A model generated the notes under the pieces. The model was not told the DNA's origin and searched no databases. It worked only from the letters and a program-made list of their open reading frames with translations. 64,000 bases of DNA. Origin: Njordibacter sp937773555 (GTDB taxonomy: Bacteria; Pseudomonadota; Gammaproteobacteria; Pseudomonadales; Balneatricaceae). This document shows positions 44,948 through 53,555 of the stretch, piece after piece. Where the stretch lies: NCBI RefSeq assembly GCF_047730085.1, contig NZ_CP159830.1, positions 1,178,001 through 1,242,000 of the forward strand, written 5' to 3'. The translations under genes and the position numbers were made by a program. Each line of letters opens with the position of its first letter. Position 1 is the stretch's first letter.

Positions 44948-45874
44948 ATGCATACATTGGATAGGGTAATGGCGATTAAATTAAGTGTTAGGCAGTTGCA
45001 AATGATTCGGGCTTTAGAGATAGCCGGCAGTGTGTCAGGTGCTGCAGTGGCCTTGCAGGTAAGCCAGTCGGCATTGAGCCATCGCATACGCGAAGCTGAA
45101 CGGTTGTTAAATACTGCTTTATACACTAGGCAAAATAAAAAGCTAGTCGCTACGCCGGCAGGCCTAAGAGTACAGTTTGCTGCACGCAGGGTTCTATCGG
45201 AGTTAGAGAGGGCAGAGCAAGATGTAGCACAGATGAGTGGCGGAGTAACAACCACTGTGCGCTTGGGTTTGGAGGCGTATGCCCCCCACCACTGGTTGCC
45301 TGAGTTGTATCAACAGCTAACTATTAATTGCCCACACATCGGTCTAGAAATTGCGGCTGATGTAGGGTTGAATCCTGAGTCAGCATTACGCCAGCAAGCC
45401 ATTGATATTGCGGTGGTTTCTGGGGTTTCACCAGCAAGTGATTTTAATTGCATTCATTTGGGTGAAGACCCACTGGTGGCATTAATGGCCAGTAATCATC
45501 CGTTGGCGTATCACGCTCGATTACTACCGCAGATGTTTGCCGATTTTCCTTATGTGGCTTATCACACAAACCCAGAGCAAGGGCGAGAGTATGATCTGGT
45601 GTTTCGGCGTCACCATGTGCTGCCCAGCAATGTAATCAGTGCTGGAGTTACTGAAGCAGTATTAAACATTGTAAGTGACAGCCAAGGTATTACTATTCTT
45701 CCTGCTTGGACTGCTTTGTCGCAAGGGCCAAAATATGGGTTAGTGACTCGTCCGATAGGTGATGGTGAACTAACCACTCAGTGGTACCTTGCTGGGTTGC
45801 ACCAAGTGGCAAATAGAGAAGCTATTCTAGAGGTCATGCAGATGATACAAAATATAACCGACTTTGGTGACTAA
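44948..45874 (+). CDS. LysR family transcriptional regulator, probable kyn regulator
   Basis: The 308-aa protein has an N-terminal winged HTH (QLQMIRALEIAGSVSGAAVALQVSQSALSHRI) and a C-terminal periplasmic-binding-like effector domain. The sequence is in the general MetR-like branch. Divergent placement next to kynA, with 86 bp between, is the standard LysR arrangement and suggests control of tryptophan breakdown. This is inference. A second ATG at 44969 could be the start. The intergenic region is AT-rich. Confidence 0.85.
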   Translation: MHTLDRVMAIKLSVRQLQMIRALEIAGSVSGAAVALQVSQSALSHRIREAERLLNTALYTRQNKKLVATPAGLRVQFAARRVLSELERAEQDVAQMSGGVTTTVRLGLEAYAPHHWLPELYQQLTINCPHIGLEIAADVGLNPESALRQQAIDIAVVSGVSPASDFNCIHLGEDPLVALMASNHPLAYHARLLPQMFADFPYVAYHTNPEQGREYDLVFRRHHVLPSNVISAGVTEAVLNIVSDSQGITILPAWTALSQGPKYGLVTRPIGDGELTTQWYLAGLHQVANREAILEVMQMIQNITDFGD

Positions 45875-45938
45875 TGGCTGCACCTAGTGAATAATTTAGG
45901 TAAAATGCGGGTTCGCTTTATCTGAGAACACACTCTAT

Positions 45939-47042
45939 ATGTCTGCTTTTCATAACGTACTTGCCACCAATGATGACTTGCCCATTACTACAGATTTACC
46001 TGTTCACAGTGGTAAAGTGCGCAGTGTTTATTGGTTGAACAACAAGCAAAGTAAGCGTTTGATTGCTGCCAAAGGTTACAATGTTGCTGCTGATTCACCT
46101 TTGGCAGTAATGGTTATTAGTGATCGAATTTCTGCCTTTGACTGTATATGGCACGGTGAAGGGGGATTGCAAGGTGTCCCAGGCAAAGGAGCCGCACTCA
46201 ATGCGGTCGCTAACCATTGGTTTGCTCGCTTCCGTGATGCTGGCTTGGCAGACAGTCATATTGTTGATACTCCGCACCCGTTAGTATGGATTGTACAAAA
46301 AGCTAAACCAGTAATGATAGAAGCTATAGCACGCCAATACATTACTGGGTCTATGTGGCGGGCTTATGCTGGTGGCGAAAGACAATTTTGTGGTATTACT
46401 TTGCCAGAAGGCTTGCAACAGAACCAGTGTTTGCCAGAACTGCTTATCACTCCTTCTACAAAAGGTATTCTTAAGGGCATACCTAACGTGCCAGCGGCTG
46501 ATGATGTTAACGTCAGTCGAGCAAATCTGGAAGCTAATTATGGAGCCTTTAATTTTGCTACTCCTGCCGATATTAACCGTTATGAAACCTTATTGCGCGA
46601 TGGGTTCTCGGTCATTAGCCAAGACTTAGCAGCCCAAGACCAAGTGTTTGTCGATACCAAATTTGAGTTTGGCTATGTAACAGACGCCAACGGTGAGGAA
46701 AAGTTGATTTATATGGATGAAGTGGGCACACCAGATTCATCTAGAATCTGGGATGGTGCAGCTTTAAGGGCAGGTGAAGTTGTGGAAAAATCTAAAGAAG
46801 GATTCAGACAGTTCTTGCTTAACCATTTTGATGATGCCGACATTCTGCTTAACAAACAGCGCATGCTTGAACGTTCAGCTTTGGCAGCCAACAATGCCCT
46901 GCCTTTGCAAGCGATGCAAGATATATCGGACACCTATATAGGTATCGCAGAAAAAATTACAGGCCGCAAGCTAGATGTTAGCCAGCGACCTAAAGAAGAA
47001 ATTATTGCTGTGTTAGACCAAGAGTACGGTTTGATTCGCTAG
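45939..47042 (+). CDS. purC: SAICAR synthetase PurC (long form)
   Basis: PurC joins CAIR and aspartate in purine synthesis. The 367-aa protein is the long form (as in Vibrio), not the 237-aa E. coli type. The motifs are HSGKVRSVYW (ATP site), ISDRISAFDCIW, EAIARQYITGSMWRAY, and VDTKFEFGYVTDANGEEKLIYMDEVGTPDSSRIWD. In Pseudomonas purC follows bamC. Here it lies 10.8 kb from bamC and is convergent with dapA. Confidence 0.95.
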   Translation: MSAFHNVLATNDDLPITTDLPVHSGKVRSVYWLNNKQSKRLIAAKGYNVAADSPLAVMVISDRISAFDCIWHGEGGLQGVPGKGAALNAVANHWFARFRDAGLADSHIVDTPHPLVWIVQKAKPVMIEAIARQYITGSMWRAYAGGERQFCGITLPEGLQQNQCLPELLITPSTKGILKGIPNVPAADDVNVSRANLEANYGAFNFATPADINRYETLLRDGFSVISQDLAAQDQVFVDTKFEFGYVTDANGEEKLIYMDEVGTPDSSRIWDGAALRAGEVVEKSKEGFRQFLLNHFDDADILLNKQRMLERSALAANNALPLQAMQDISDTYIGIAEKITGRKLDVSQRPKEEIIAVLDQEYGLIR

Positions 47043-47054
47043 GTTTCAGCCATT

Positions 47055-47094
47055 AATTTGCGTTACTACGATCATTAGAATAACGCAGCAAATT
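47055..47094. terminator. Candidate bidirectional hairpin between purC and dapA
   Basis: AATTTGCGTTA (47055-47065) can pair with TAACGCAGCAAATT (47081-47094), leaving a two-base GC bulge. It sits exactly between two convergent stops. There is no strong T run on either side, so termination is plausible but not certain. Confidence 0.4.
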
Positions 47095-47099
47095 ACACA

Positions 47100-47966
47100 T
47101 TAACCCATCAAATGCTGCAAGCTATCCAGTGTGCCCTTACTCTTCGCGCTGAGGGGCATTATTGGCAAGCGGGTTTCTTCGCTACACAACCCCAATAATG
47201 ACGCAGCATACTTCACGCCTGCTGGGCTAGGTTCGTTAAATATGGCCGCATGTAACGGTATGAGTTCATCGTGGATGCGCTTTGCCTCCTGATAGTCACC
47301 CTGAAGACAGGCTGTTTGCATCGCTGAACAGCGGCTGGGTGCAACGTTGGCCGTGACAGAAATGCACCCGTTACCACCCACTGAATTATATGCAACAGCT
47401 GCTAAATCGTCACCAGACAGGTAAGAAAAATTATTGCCTAGTGCCATGCGCTCTAGGCTAATACGCGAAATATCACCAGTAGCGTCTTTTACACCCACTA
47501 CATTGGGCAGGGCTGCAAGTTTTGCCATAGTCTGTGGCTCTATATCAACAATGGCCCGTGGTGGAATATTATAAATCACCATGGGAATATCTACGCCGTT
47601 GGTGATGTACTCAAAGTGAGCATAAAGACCATCTTGGTTAGGGCGGTTGTAATAACCAGCGACACATAATACGGCATTTGCACCTAACTCTTTAGCGTGG
47701 CGCGCATAAGCTAAAGCTTCTACAGGGTTGTTAGACCCAGCTCCTGCAATAATAGGTACGCGGCCATTATTTTCCTCAACCACAATTTCTACCACTCTTT
47801 TGTGTTCTGTTTCTGACAAAGTGGGTGATTCACCTGTCGTTCCAACAGGCACTAAACCATGAGTGCCTTTGTCTAACTGCCAGTTTACAATGCGGCGCAG
47901 AGCGGCCTCATCTAATTTGCCATTGATAAAAGGGGTAACTAATGCGACGTATGAACCACTAAACAT
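47100..47966 (-). CDS. dapA: 4-hydroxy-tetrahydrodipicolinate synthase DapA, alphaproteobacterial-like
   Basis: DapA condenses pyruvate with aspartate semialdehyde in lysine and diaminopimelate synthesis. The 288-aa TIM barrel has GTTGES (42-47), Tyr132, and the Schiff-base Lys160 in VVGVKDATGD. The wording HGLVPVGTTGESPTL, YNIPPRAIVD and GGNGCISVTANVAP, together with the block around AGAGSNN, is what I recall from alphaproteobacterial DapA. Gammaproteobacterial enzymes usually have YNVPSRT and IKEATG. AGGAGACACC precedes the ATG. The gene is outside its usual dapA-bamC-purC context. Phylogeny was not run. Confidence 0.92.
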   Translation of the reverse strand: MFSGSYVALVTPFINGKLDEAALRRIVNWQLDKGTHGLVPVGTTGESPTLSETEHKRVVEIVVEENNGRVPIIAGAGSNNPVEALAYARHAKELGANAVLCVAGYYNRPNQDGLYAHFEYITNGVDIPMVIYNIPPRAIVDIEPQTMAKLAALPNVVGVKDATGDISRISLERMALGNNFSYLSGDDLAAVAYNSVGGNGCISVTANVAPSRCSAMQTACLQGDYQEAKRIHDELIPLHAAIFNEPSPAGVKYAASLLGLCSEETRLPIMPLSAKSKGTLDSLQHLMG

Positions 47967-48173
47967 TGAGGTGTCTCCTAAGACTGAATGCCTAATTTTA
48001 AACCTATGTTGGGGGTATCAACAAGCCTACAGTAAGGCTTATTTTGTAACCGCTATACATTAACTATAAAAGGTGACATTATATTGTTAACAATCTGCTA
48101 TCTAAGGGCAGCTTGTTTAACTTATTAAAACAATAATTAGAGATTTAATCGTCTCAACAACAGAGAGAATAAA

Positions 48174-49493
48174 ATGACAAAATCAAATCCCTCCGTTTAC
48201 AGCGATGCAAACGAGACCCCACCTATGAATGAAGCGCTGCCATTGGGGATGCAACATGTTCTTGCAATGTTCGCTTCCAATGTAACACCTTCAATTATCG
48301 TTGCTGGAGCAGCTGGTTTGGCTTTTGGCGGTGCTGAACAAGTGTATCTAATTCAGATGGCAATGTTATTTGCAGGTATTGCAACCCTTTTTCAAACGGT
48401 TGGCCTTGGCCCCATTGGAGCTAGGTTGCCAATTATGCAAGGAACAAGTTTTGCCTTTGTTGGCGTACTTGCCGGTATTGCTGCAACTCAGGGCCTTAGT
48501 GTTGCCTTGACCTCTTGCATTATTGCAGGCTTGGTTCACTTCGCTTTGGGCTCAATTATTGTCAAAATTCGTAGTTGGTTCCCTCCTTTAGTTACAGGTT
48601 TGGTTATTTTGGCAATTGGTCTGTACCTTATTCCTGTCGGCATTAAATATGCTGCCGGTGGCGCCGCTGACTTTCAAATGGCCGCAGATAGTTTCGGATC
48701 CTTAAAACATTGGTCTGTTGCGTTAACTGTTATTGTTGTGTCCTTGGTGATTAAGTTTAGAACCAATGGCATTTTATCAAATGCGTCTATTTTAATTGGT
48801 CTTGTCGCTGGTTATGTTTTGGCTTACATGCTCGGAATGGTGTCATTTGGCGGTGTAGCAAAGGCGAGCTGGATTACTGGCCTACAAGTTTTGCCCTTCG
48901 GCTTTGAATTTAACTTAGGTGCTGTTATCGGGGTGATTTTGGTGTCGATTGTATCAGCAGTAGAAACTGTGGGCGATGTCTCAGCAACCACTAAAGCCGG
49001 TGCTGGCCGCGAAGCTACAGATGCTGAAATCTCTGGAGCGACTTATGCAGATGGATTGGGTACAGCTGTTGCTGGTGTGTTTGGTGGGTTGCCAAATACA
49101 TCGTTCAGCCAGAATGTGGGCATCGTCAGTATGACCGGTGTCATGAGCCGTCACGTTGTGACTATTGCTGGTGTAATAATGCTACTTTGTGGTCTGTTAC
49201 CTAAGGTTGGTGCGACGATTGCTTCAATGCCTTTCCCTGTGCTGGGTGGTGGCGTGATTGTAATGTTTGGCATGGTTGCAGCGGCAGGGATGAATGTTTT
49301 GTCTGAGGTATCAATGAATCGGCGGAACATGATTATTATTGCAATATCACTGACGGTTGGTCTAGGTCTTAACTTGGTGCCAGGTGCTGTGCAACATTTG
49401 CCAGGTATTTGGAAAACTCTCGCTACATCAGCGGTTGCCCCAACGGCATTTCTTGCAATTGTATTGAACAAGGTTCTGCCAGACGAAGCCTAA
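48174..49493 (+). CDS. NCS2 family nucleobase:cation symporter (uracil/xanthine/uric acid type)
   Basis: The 439-aa inner-membrane protein has about 12-14 helices and the NCS2 signatures QGTSFAFVG, SVVSAVETVGDVSATT-like SIVSAVETVGDVS, and TSFSQNVGIVSMTGV. These match the UraA/XanQ/UacT group, which imports nucleobases with H+ or Na+. The exact base cannot be decided. A GntR-type regulator follows 202 bp later after a terminator and may respond to the same metabolism. Confidence 0.92.
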   Translation: MTKSNPSVYSDANETPPMNEALPLGMQHVLAMFASNVTPSIIVAGAAGLAFGGAEQVYLIQMAMLFAGIATLFQTVGLGPIGARLPIMQGTSFAFVGVLAGIAATQGLSVALTSCIIAGLVHFALGSIIVKIRSWFPPLVTGLVILAIGLYLIPVGIKYAAGGAADFQMAADSFGSLKHWSVALTVIVVSLVIKFRTNGILSNASILIGLVAGYVLAYMLGMVSFGGVAKASWITGLQVLPFGFEFNLGAVIGVILVSIVSAVETVGDVSATTKAGAGREATDAEISGATYADGLGTAVAGVFGGLPNTSFSQNVGIVSMTGVMSRHVVTIAGVIMLLCGLLPKVGATIASMPFPVLGGGVIVMFGMVAAAGMNVLSEVSMNRRNMIIIAISLTVGLGLNLVPGAVQHLPGIWKTLATSAVAPTAFLAIVLNKVLPDEA

Positions 49494-49638
49494 GCCACAT
49501 ACCAAGATAGCGCCTCAAATTATTTAGGGGTGTTATTAACGTTAAGCATAGTCCGAGTCATTGGTGGTCCTAAAGTGATCAATTTAAGCACTATTAAGGG
49601 TGGGCCTAAAGAAGGCTCACCTAAGCTTACTTAAGTAT

Positions 49639-49666
49639 AAAAGGGTAACTAAGGTTGCCCTTTTTT
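49639..49666 (+). terminator. Intrinsic terminator after the NCS2 transporter gene
   Basis: AAGGGTAAC (49641-49649) pairs with GTTGCCCTT (49654-49662), with one G-U, over a four-base loop. A T run extends to 49666. Another hairpin, GTGGGCC/GGCTCAC, lies just upstream near 49600-49620. The GntR gene starts 30 bp later. Confidence 0.75.
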
Positions 49667-49695
49667 GACTTAAATTCAGGGAATTAGGTATTAAT

Positions 49696-50364
49696 ATGGG
49701 CGCAAAGGAAACTGTCGCTATTGAAGAAAATATTGTGGATGCCATTGTTAATGATGTCATGGAACAACGTATTAAACCTGGCACACGGTTGAGTGAAAAG
49801 TCTCTGTGCGAGCGCTTTGGTGTTAGCAGAATGTATGTAAGGAGAGCGCTACTAACCCTAGCCAACAAAGGTATTGTAGAGCTACAGGCTAATAAAGGGG
49901 CCAGTATTCGTAGGCCAACTTTGCAGCAAGCAGTTATCTTGTTTGAAGCTCGACGGGCCATTGAATCTATTATTATTAAAGGTGTAATAGAACAACGAAA
50001 TGAAGCCGACATTGTTAAACTCAACACCCATATGAAGCTTGAAGAGCAAGCCTTTATTGCAAATGACCGTTATGAGTTGATTAGATTATCTGTTGAGTTT
50101 CATTTACTCATTGCTAGTTTCCAAAATAATCATCTGCTCACGGGCTTTATGAAAACGCTTGTTACAGAGTCGAGCTTAATTACGGGGATGTATGGCCAGC
50201 ACAGTTTTTCTAACTGCCCTCCCAGCGAACATCGGCATTTAGTAGATGCAATAAAAAGCCAAGATCAACAGTTAGCATTAGACTTGATGTTAGCGCATTT
50301 AAACCATATTGAGGCTGATTTGGCCATCAGCCCTGCTAGTGGTTTAGACATAAAAACATATTAG
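49696..50364 (+). CDS. GntR family transcriptional regulator, FCD (FadR-type) subfamily
   Basis: The 222-aa protein has an N-terminal winged HTH (GTRLSEKSLCERFGVSRMYVRRALLTLANKGIVEL). An all-helical FCD ligand-binding domain follows (RYELIRLSVEFHLLIA and SEHRHLVDAI provide the usual Asp/His metal ligands). Family members sense small carboxylates or nucleobase-related molecules. The location after an NCS2 transporter suggests nucleobase control, which is inference. It is 7 bp before ogt on the same strand. Confidence 0.88.
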   Translation: MGAKETVAIEENIVDAIVNDVMEQRIKPGTRLSEKSLCERFGVSRMYVRRALLTLANKGIVELQANKGASIRRPTLQQAVILFEARRAIESIIIKGVIEQRNEADIVKLNTHMKLEEQAFIANDRYELIRLSVEFHLLIASFQNNHLLTGFMKTLVTESSLITGMYGQHSFSNCPPSEHRHLVDAIKSQDQQLALDLMLAHLNHIEADLAISPASGLDIKTY

Positions 50365-50371
50365 GAGGCGA

Positions 50372-50854
50372 ATGATGTCACTTGAGTACACCTACATGGA
50401 CTCTCCCGTAGGGCAGTTGATGTTAGTTGGTGAGGGTGAGGTATTACATTACTTGAGCTTGCCAAGTGGCAAAATGTATTTCAAGCCTAAGCCCTATTGG
50501 GACTATCATGCAGCCGCACTTAAGCAAGCTCGACATCAAATAGATGCCTATTTTGCGGGGCAATTAAAAAAGTTTGATGTGGTTTTAGCACCCAGTGGCA
50601 CACATTTTCAAATGCAGGTATTGGGTGCGCTTCAAAAAATACCCTTTGGACAAATGCGTAGTTACAAAGATATAGCACACGCCATTGGCCGTCCCAAATC
50701 AATGCGTGCTGTAGGCGCTGCCAATGCACGGAACCCAATTCCATTGATTATTCCATGCCATCGCGTGGTAGGCGCTGATGGCAGTCTTACGGGTTTTGGT
50801 GGTGGTATAGATACCAAGGCTTTTCTGCTGCGCTTAGAAGGTGCAATACGATAG
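50372..50854 (+). CDS. ogt: Methylated-DNA-protein-cysteine S-methyltransferase
   Basis: This suicide repair protein removes alkyl groups from O6-guanine. The 160-aa protein has the DNA-binding helix and active site NPIPLIIPCHRVVGADGSLTGFGGG with acceptor Cys129, plus the N-terminal small domain (SPVGQLMLVGEGEVLHYL). Size and absence of an AdaA domain place it with Ogt. AGGAGG-like AGGAGGCG precedes the start, and it is coupled with the GntR gene. Confidence 0.93.
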   Translation: MMSLEYTYMDSPVGQLMLVGEGEVLHYLSLPSGKMYFKPKPYWDYHAAALKQARHQIDAYFAGQLKKFDVVLAPSGTHFQMQVLGALQKIPFGQMRSYKDIAHAIGRPKSMRAVGAANARNPIPLIIPCHRVVGADGSLTGFGGGIDTKAFLLRLEGAIR

Positions 50855-51034
50855 AGCTTTTCCAAGTTCATAAGCTAGCCCCCGGTTTGACTTAGCAGCA
50901 TTTTATGTGATTTTCCAACGGTAATACTTTCGGGGGCTCAGAGGCGCCGGTGGGCTTATGGTCATTTATGGAAGAGGTGGGGTTATTTGAAACGATGGCA
51001 AGAAACCTTGGCTTAAATTTTTGATGTCACTGAA

Positions 51035-51928
51035 TTATACTGCGCTAATGTCTTTTAAATTAGGTTTATCAGGTTTGGGCTGTTTGAAATATACGTAAAC
51101 GCCAAACAGAGTTACAGAACTTCCTACTAGTTGCCAAAATGTAAGAATTTCACCGAGAAGAAGGTAGCCAAAAATAAAGGTGTAAATGGGTTGTAGTAAT
51201 ATAAAACCAGCCACGCGGCTCATTCCATGGCGATGAATTAACCCATACCAAAGACTGTAGGACAAAATGGAAGAACACAATACGACATAAAATAAGGTCA
51301 TAATAGTGATTGTGGTGAACTGTGGCAAAATGGGAGTGTCATCTGCCTGCAATAGATAAGCTGAAAAACACAAGGGTGCAGTAATAATAGCAATCCAAAA
51401 TTGAATGGAAAGCACTGATAACTGTTTTAATTTACGGATTTGAATATTGCCAATGGCCCACATAAACGTGCTTAATACTATAATGAGCATGCCCCATTGA
51501 AGATCACTTTGCCCTGATAATAAGGTGGGGAGCATGGCGCCTAAGGTGGCTATAATAATGGCTAGAGTTTGTATTTGAGTAATGCGCTCGTTAAGAAATA
51601 AGTAACTTAATAAGGCAGAGAATGGCGCAGCTAATAAAAAGCAAACACTGGCAACCACGCCTGGAACAATAGAAAGACCCACCGCTAAGAGGTAGAAGTG
51701 CCCAAGACCCATCACTAAAGCAATAGGTAATAGTGGCCGTAACTGAGTCTTGGATATTTTAACGAAGGGTAATAGCACGATAGCGAGTAATAAAAACCGT
51801 GCTGAGGTAAATAGTAATGGGTCCATATCAGTAAGGACAGCTTTCATGCCGACCATGTTAAAGCCCCATATGGCAGTCACTAAAATAGCAACTAAGGAAG
51901 GTTTTCCTAACCAATCAATGTGTTTCAT
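51035..51928 (-). CDS. EamA/DMT family transporter
   Basis: The 297-aa protein has ten predicted membrane helices in two EamA repeats, with a short C-terminal cytosolic tail. The sequence includes LVAILVTAIWGFNMVGMKAV and RVAGFILLQPIYTFIFGYLLLGE, common in drug/metabolite exporters (RhaT/YdcZ-like). Substrates in this family range from amino acids to nucleosides, so none is assigned. It is a single minus-strand gene. Confidence 0.87.
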   Translation of the reverse strand: MKHIDWLGKPSLVAILVTAIWGFNMVGMKAVLTDMDPLLFTSARFLLLAIVLLPFVKISKTQLRPLLPIALVMGLGHFYLLAVGLSIVPGVVASVCFLLAAPFSALLSYLFLNERITQIQTLAIIIATLGAMLPTLLSGQSDLQWGMLIIVLSTFMWAIGNIQIRKLKQLSVLSIQFWIAIITAPLCFSAYLLQADDTPILPQFTTITIMTLFYVVLCSSILSYSLWYGLIHRHGMSRVAGFILLQPIYTFIFGYLLLGEILTFWQLVGSSVTLFGVYVYFKQPKPDKPNLKDISAV

Positions 51929-51995
51929 GCCGGTTTATTTGCTTCCTAGTCCGTTGCAATAGTGCAGGCGTCATTATGCGTTAAATAACAGCCAC

Positions 51996-52024
51996 AAAAA
52001 AGCCCTGTTCAACAGGGCTTTTTT
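51996..52024 (-). terminator. Strong terminator downstream of the FAD oxidoreductase gene
   Basis: AAAAAAGCCCTGTT (51996-52009), C, AACAGGGCTTTTTT (52011-52024) is a perfect 14-bp inverted repeat with U tracts on both strands. The minus-strand FAD oxidoreductase gene ends at 52051, so the hairpin terminates that transcript. On the + strand it could act as a barrier. Confidence 0.85.
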
Positions 52025-52050
52025 AGTTCAGTTAAGCTTAAAAGTAAGGC

Positions 52051-53391
52051 TTAAGACCAAGGGAATGGGCTGCTAGACACAGGGTGTAACTTACCCTCTT
52101 CGTATCTGCCTAGGCGGAACGGCTCAAGCAAACGATTACTTTGGCCGGTGGCAATTTCATTCGCTACCAATTTACCTACGCCCAACATCTTGTAGCCGTG
52201 GTTTGAATCAGCAATGAAGTAAGCATTACTGTGGAATACATCAAAGATTGGAAACGAATCTGGTGTGAAACAACCAATACCACCACTTGGCTCATCTTTG
52301 AATTTAACCATTGTGCCTTCAAAGCGCTTTTGACAATGAGCCAGAGCAGAGACCCACATGTGTGCAAATTCTGGGCCTACGATAAACTCTGGTGAGTCTG
52401 CACCGTATGGATCAACGGCTACTTCATCTGGGTTGGTCATTACAGGGAAGGGCGCAGCACCACCTTGAACTCCGCCAAAGTGAAAGTCTGGCTTGTAATA
52501 GATTCCCCACATTTCATCAGTCACTAAGCTGCCATCCTCACATGAGTATAGTGGAGCGTTAGAGTCAACGTGGATAACCGGTGGCATGTTGCCATCGTTG
52601 TCTACCTGAAGCTTAGGATCAACACCCAAGGTTCCTTCCTGCAGCGACCAGTAGATCCACATTGGGATATCGGTGTGAATAATGTCATCTGCACCTTTAA
52701 TGCTCACTGTCTTTGGCAATTCCAACATTTCCCAGAAACCCTTAGCCCATGGGCCAGCACCAATAACAACATAATCACAAGCAATGTTGCCTTGGTCTGT
52801 TTCTACGTGGGTCACACAGCCTTCGTTACGTGTGAATCCTGTTACCGTAACACCACTCATAATGCGAATGTTTTCGTTCTCTACTTTTTTTGCCAAGCCA
52901 TACATTGCTTTGGTATTATTAGCGTACCCACCCTTGGCTTCGTGCAATACCGAGGTGATGCCCTGTGCTTGCCAATCGTGGAAGATGCCTTTCATATATT
53001 TGGTACAGTCAGCTTCACCTTCAATAAAAGTAGAAGGATAATCAATGGCTTTTTGCTGGTCGTAAATCGTGGCTACGTCTGCGTGCATTGATTCAGGGCT
53101 GATCTGCATGTAACCCACGGGATGGTATGAGTAGGTTTCCATATCTGATTCCCAAACTTCTACAGAATGAGCCATTAATTCCCGCATAGCAGGTTGGAAG
53201 TAGTTGTTACGAACTACACCACAAGCAATACCAGTAGCGCCAGCAGCAATGCCGTTCTTGTCAAGGATAATAATATCGCGCCCGTCGCCTTTGCCATTAG
53301 CTTTAAGTTCTAAAGCGAGGTGATAAGCAGTACTTAAACCATGAATGCCTGCGCCTACAATGACGTAGGGAGAAGAAGAAGGAAAGGCCAT
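52051..53391 (-). CDS. FAD-dependent oxidoreductase, DAO family (sarcosine/D-amino-acid oxidase-like)
   Basis: The 446-aa flavoprotein begins with the Rossmann motif VIVGAGIHGLSTAYHL (10-25), followed by ILDKNGIAAGATGIACGVVRNNY, typical of the DAO family acting on N-methylated or amino compounds. The C-terminal region contains GGIGCFTPDSFPIFD and FIADSNHGYKMLGVGKLVA. Similar proteins oxidise sarcosine, dimethylglycine or related amines. It is divergent from a GlxA/AraC regulator of the class that controls glycine betaine and sarcosine catabolism, supporting such a role. The substrate is inferred. Confidence 0.87.
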   Translation of the reverse strand: MAFPSSSPYVIVGAGIHGLSTAYHLALELKANGKGDGRDIIILDKNGIAAGATGIACGVVRNNYFQPAMRELMAHSVEVWESDMETYSYHPVGYMQISPESMHADVATIYDQQKAIDYPSTFIEGEADCTKYMKGIFHDWQAQGITSVLHEAKGGYANNTKAMYGLAKKVENENIRIMSGVTVTGFTRNEGCVTHVETDQGNIACDYVVIGAGPWAKGFWEMLELPKTVSIKGADDIIHTDIPMWIYWSLQEGTLGVDPKLQVDNDGNMPPVIHVDSNAPLYSCEDGSLVTDEMWGIYYKPDFHFGGVQGGAAPFPVMTNPDEVAVDPYGADSPEFIVGPEFAHMWVSALAHCQKRFEGTMVKFKDEPSGGIGCFTPDSFPIFDVFHSNAYFIADSNHGYKMLGVGKLVANEIATGQSNRLLEPFRLGRYEEGKLHPVSSSPFPWS

Positions 53392-53555
53392 AAAGGACTC
53401 CGGTTGGGTTACGTTTATTGTTCAAGTTCTAGACATAATGCGCTTTCATGTTTAAATAAAAACCACTTAAGACGACTTTTAGTGAGACAAAACCGACAAT
53501 AAGGGCTAATCTAATAAAAAACGGCGTAGCTGCCTTCATTCTAAGTGGATCTACA

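Noticed and set aside
51957..51985. dif-like site (AGTGCAGGCGTC, then ATTATGCGTTAAAT)
   Set aside because: Only the right half resembles the XerD arm and the spacing is 26 rather than 28 bases. The XerC arm has five mismatches.
52570..53091. 173-codon open frame antisense to the DAO flavoprotein gene
   Set aside because: The sense frame encodes a clear flavoprotein over its whole length. The antisense product has no recognisable domain.
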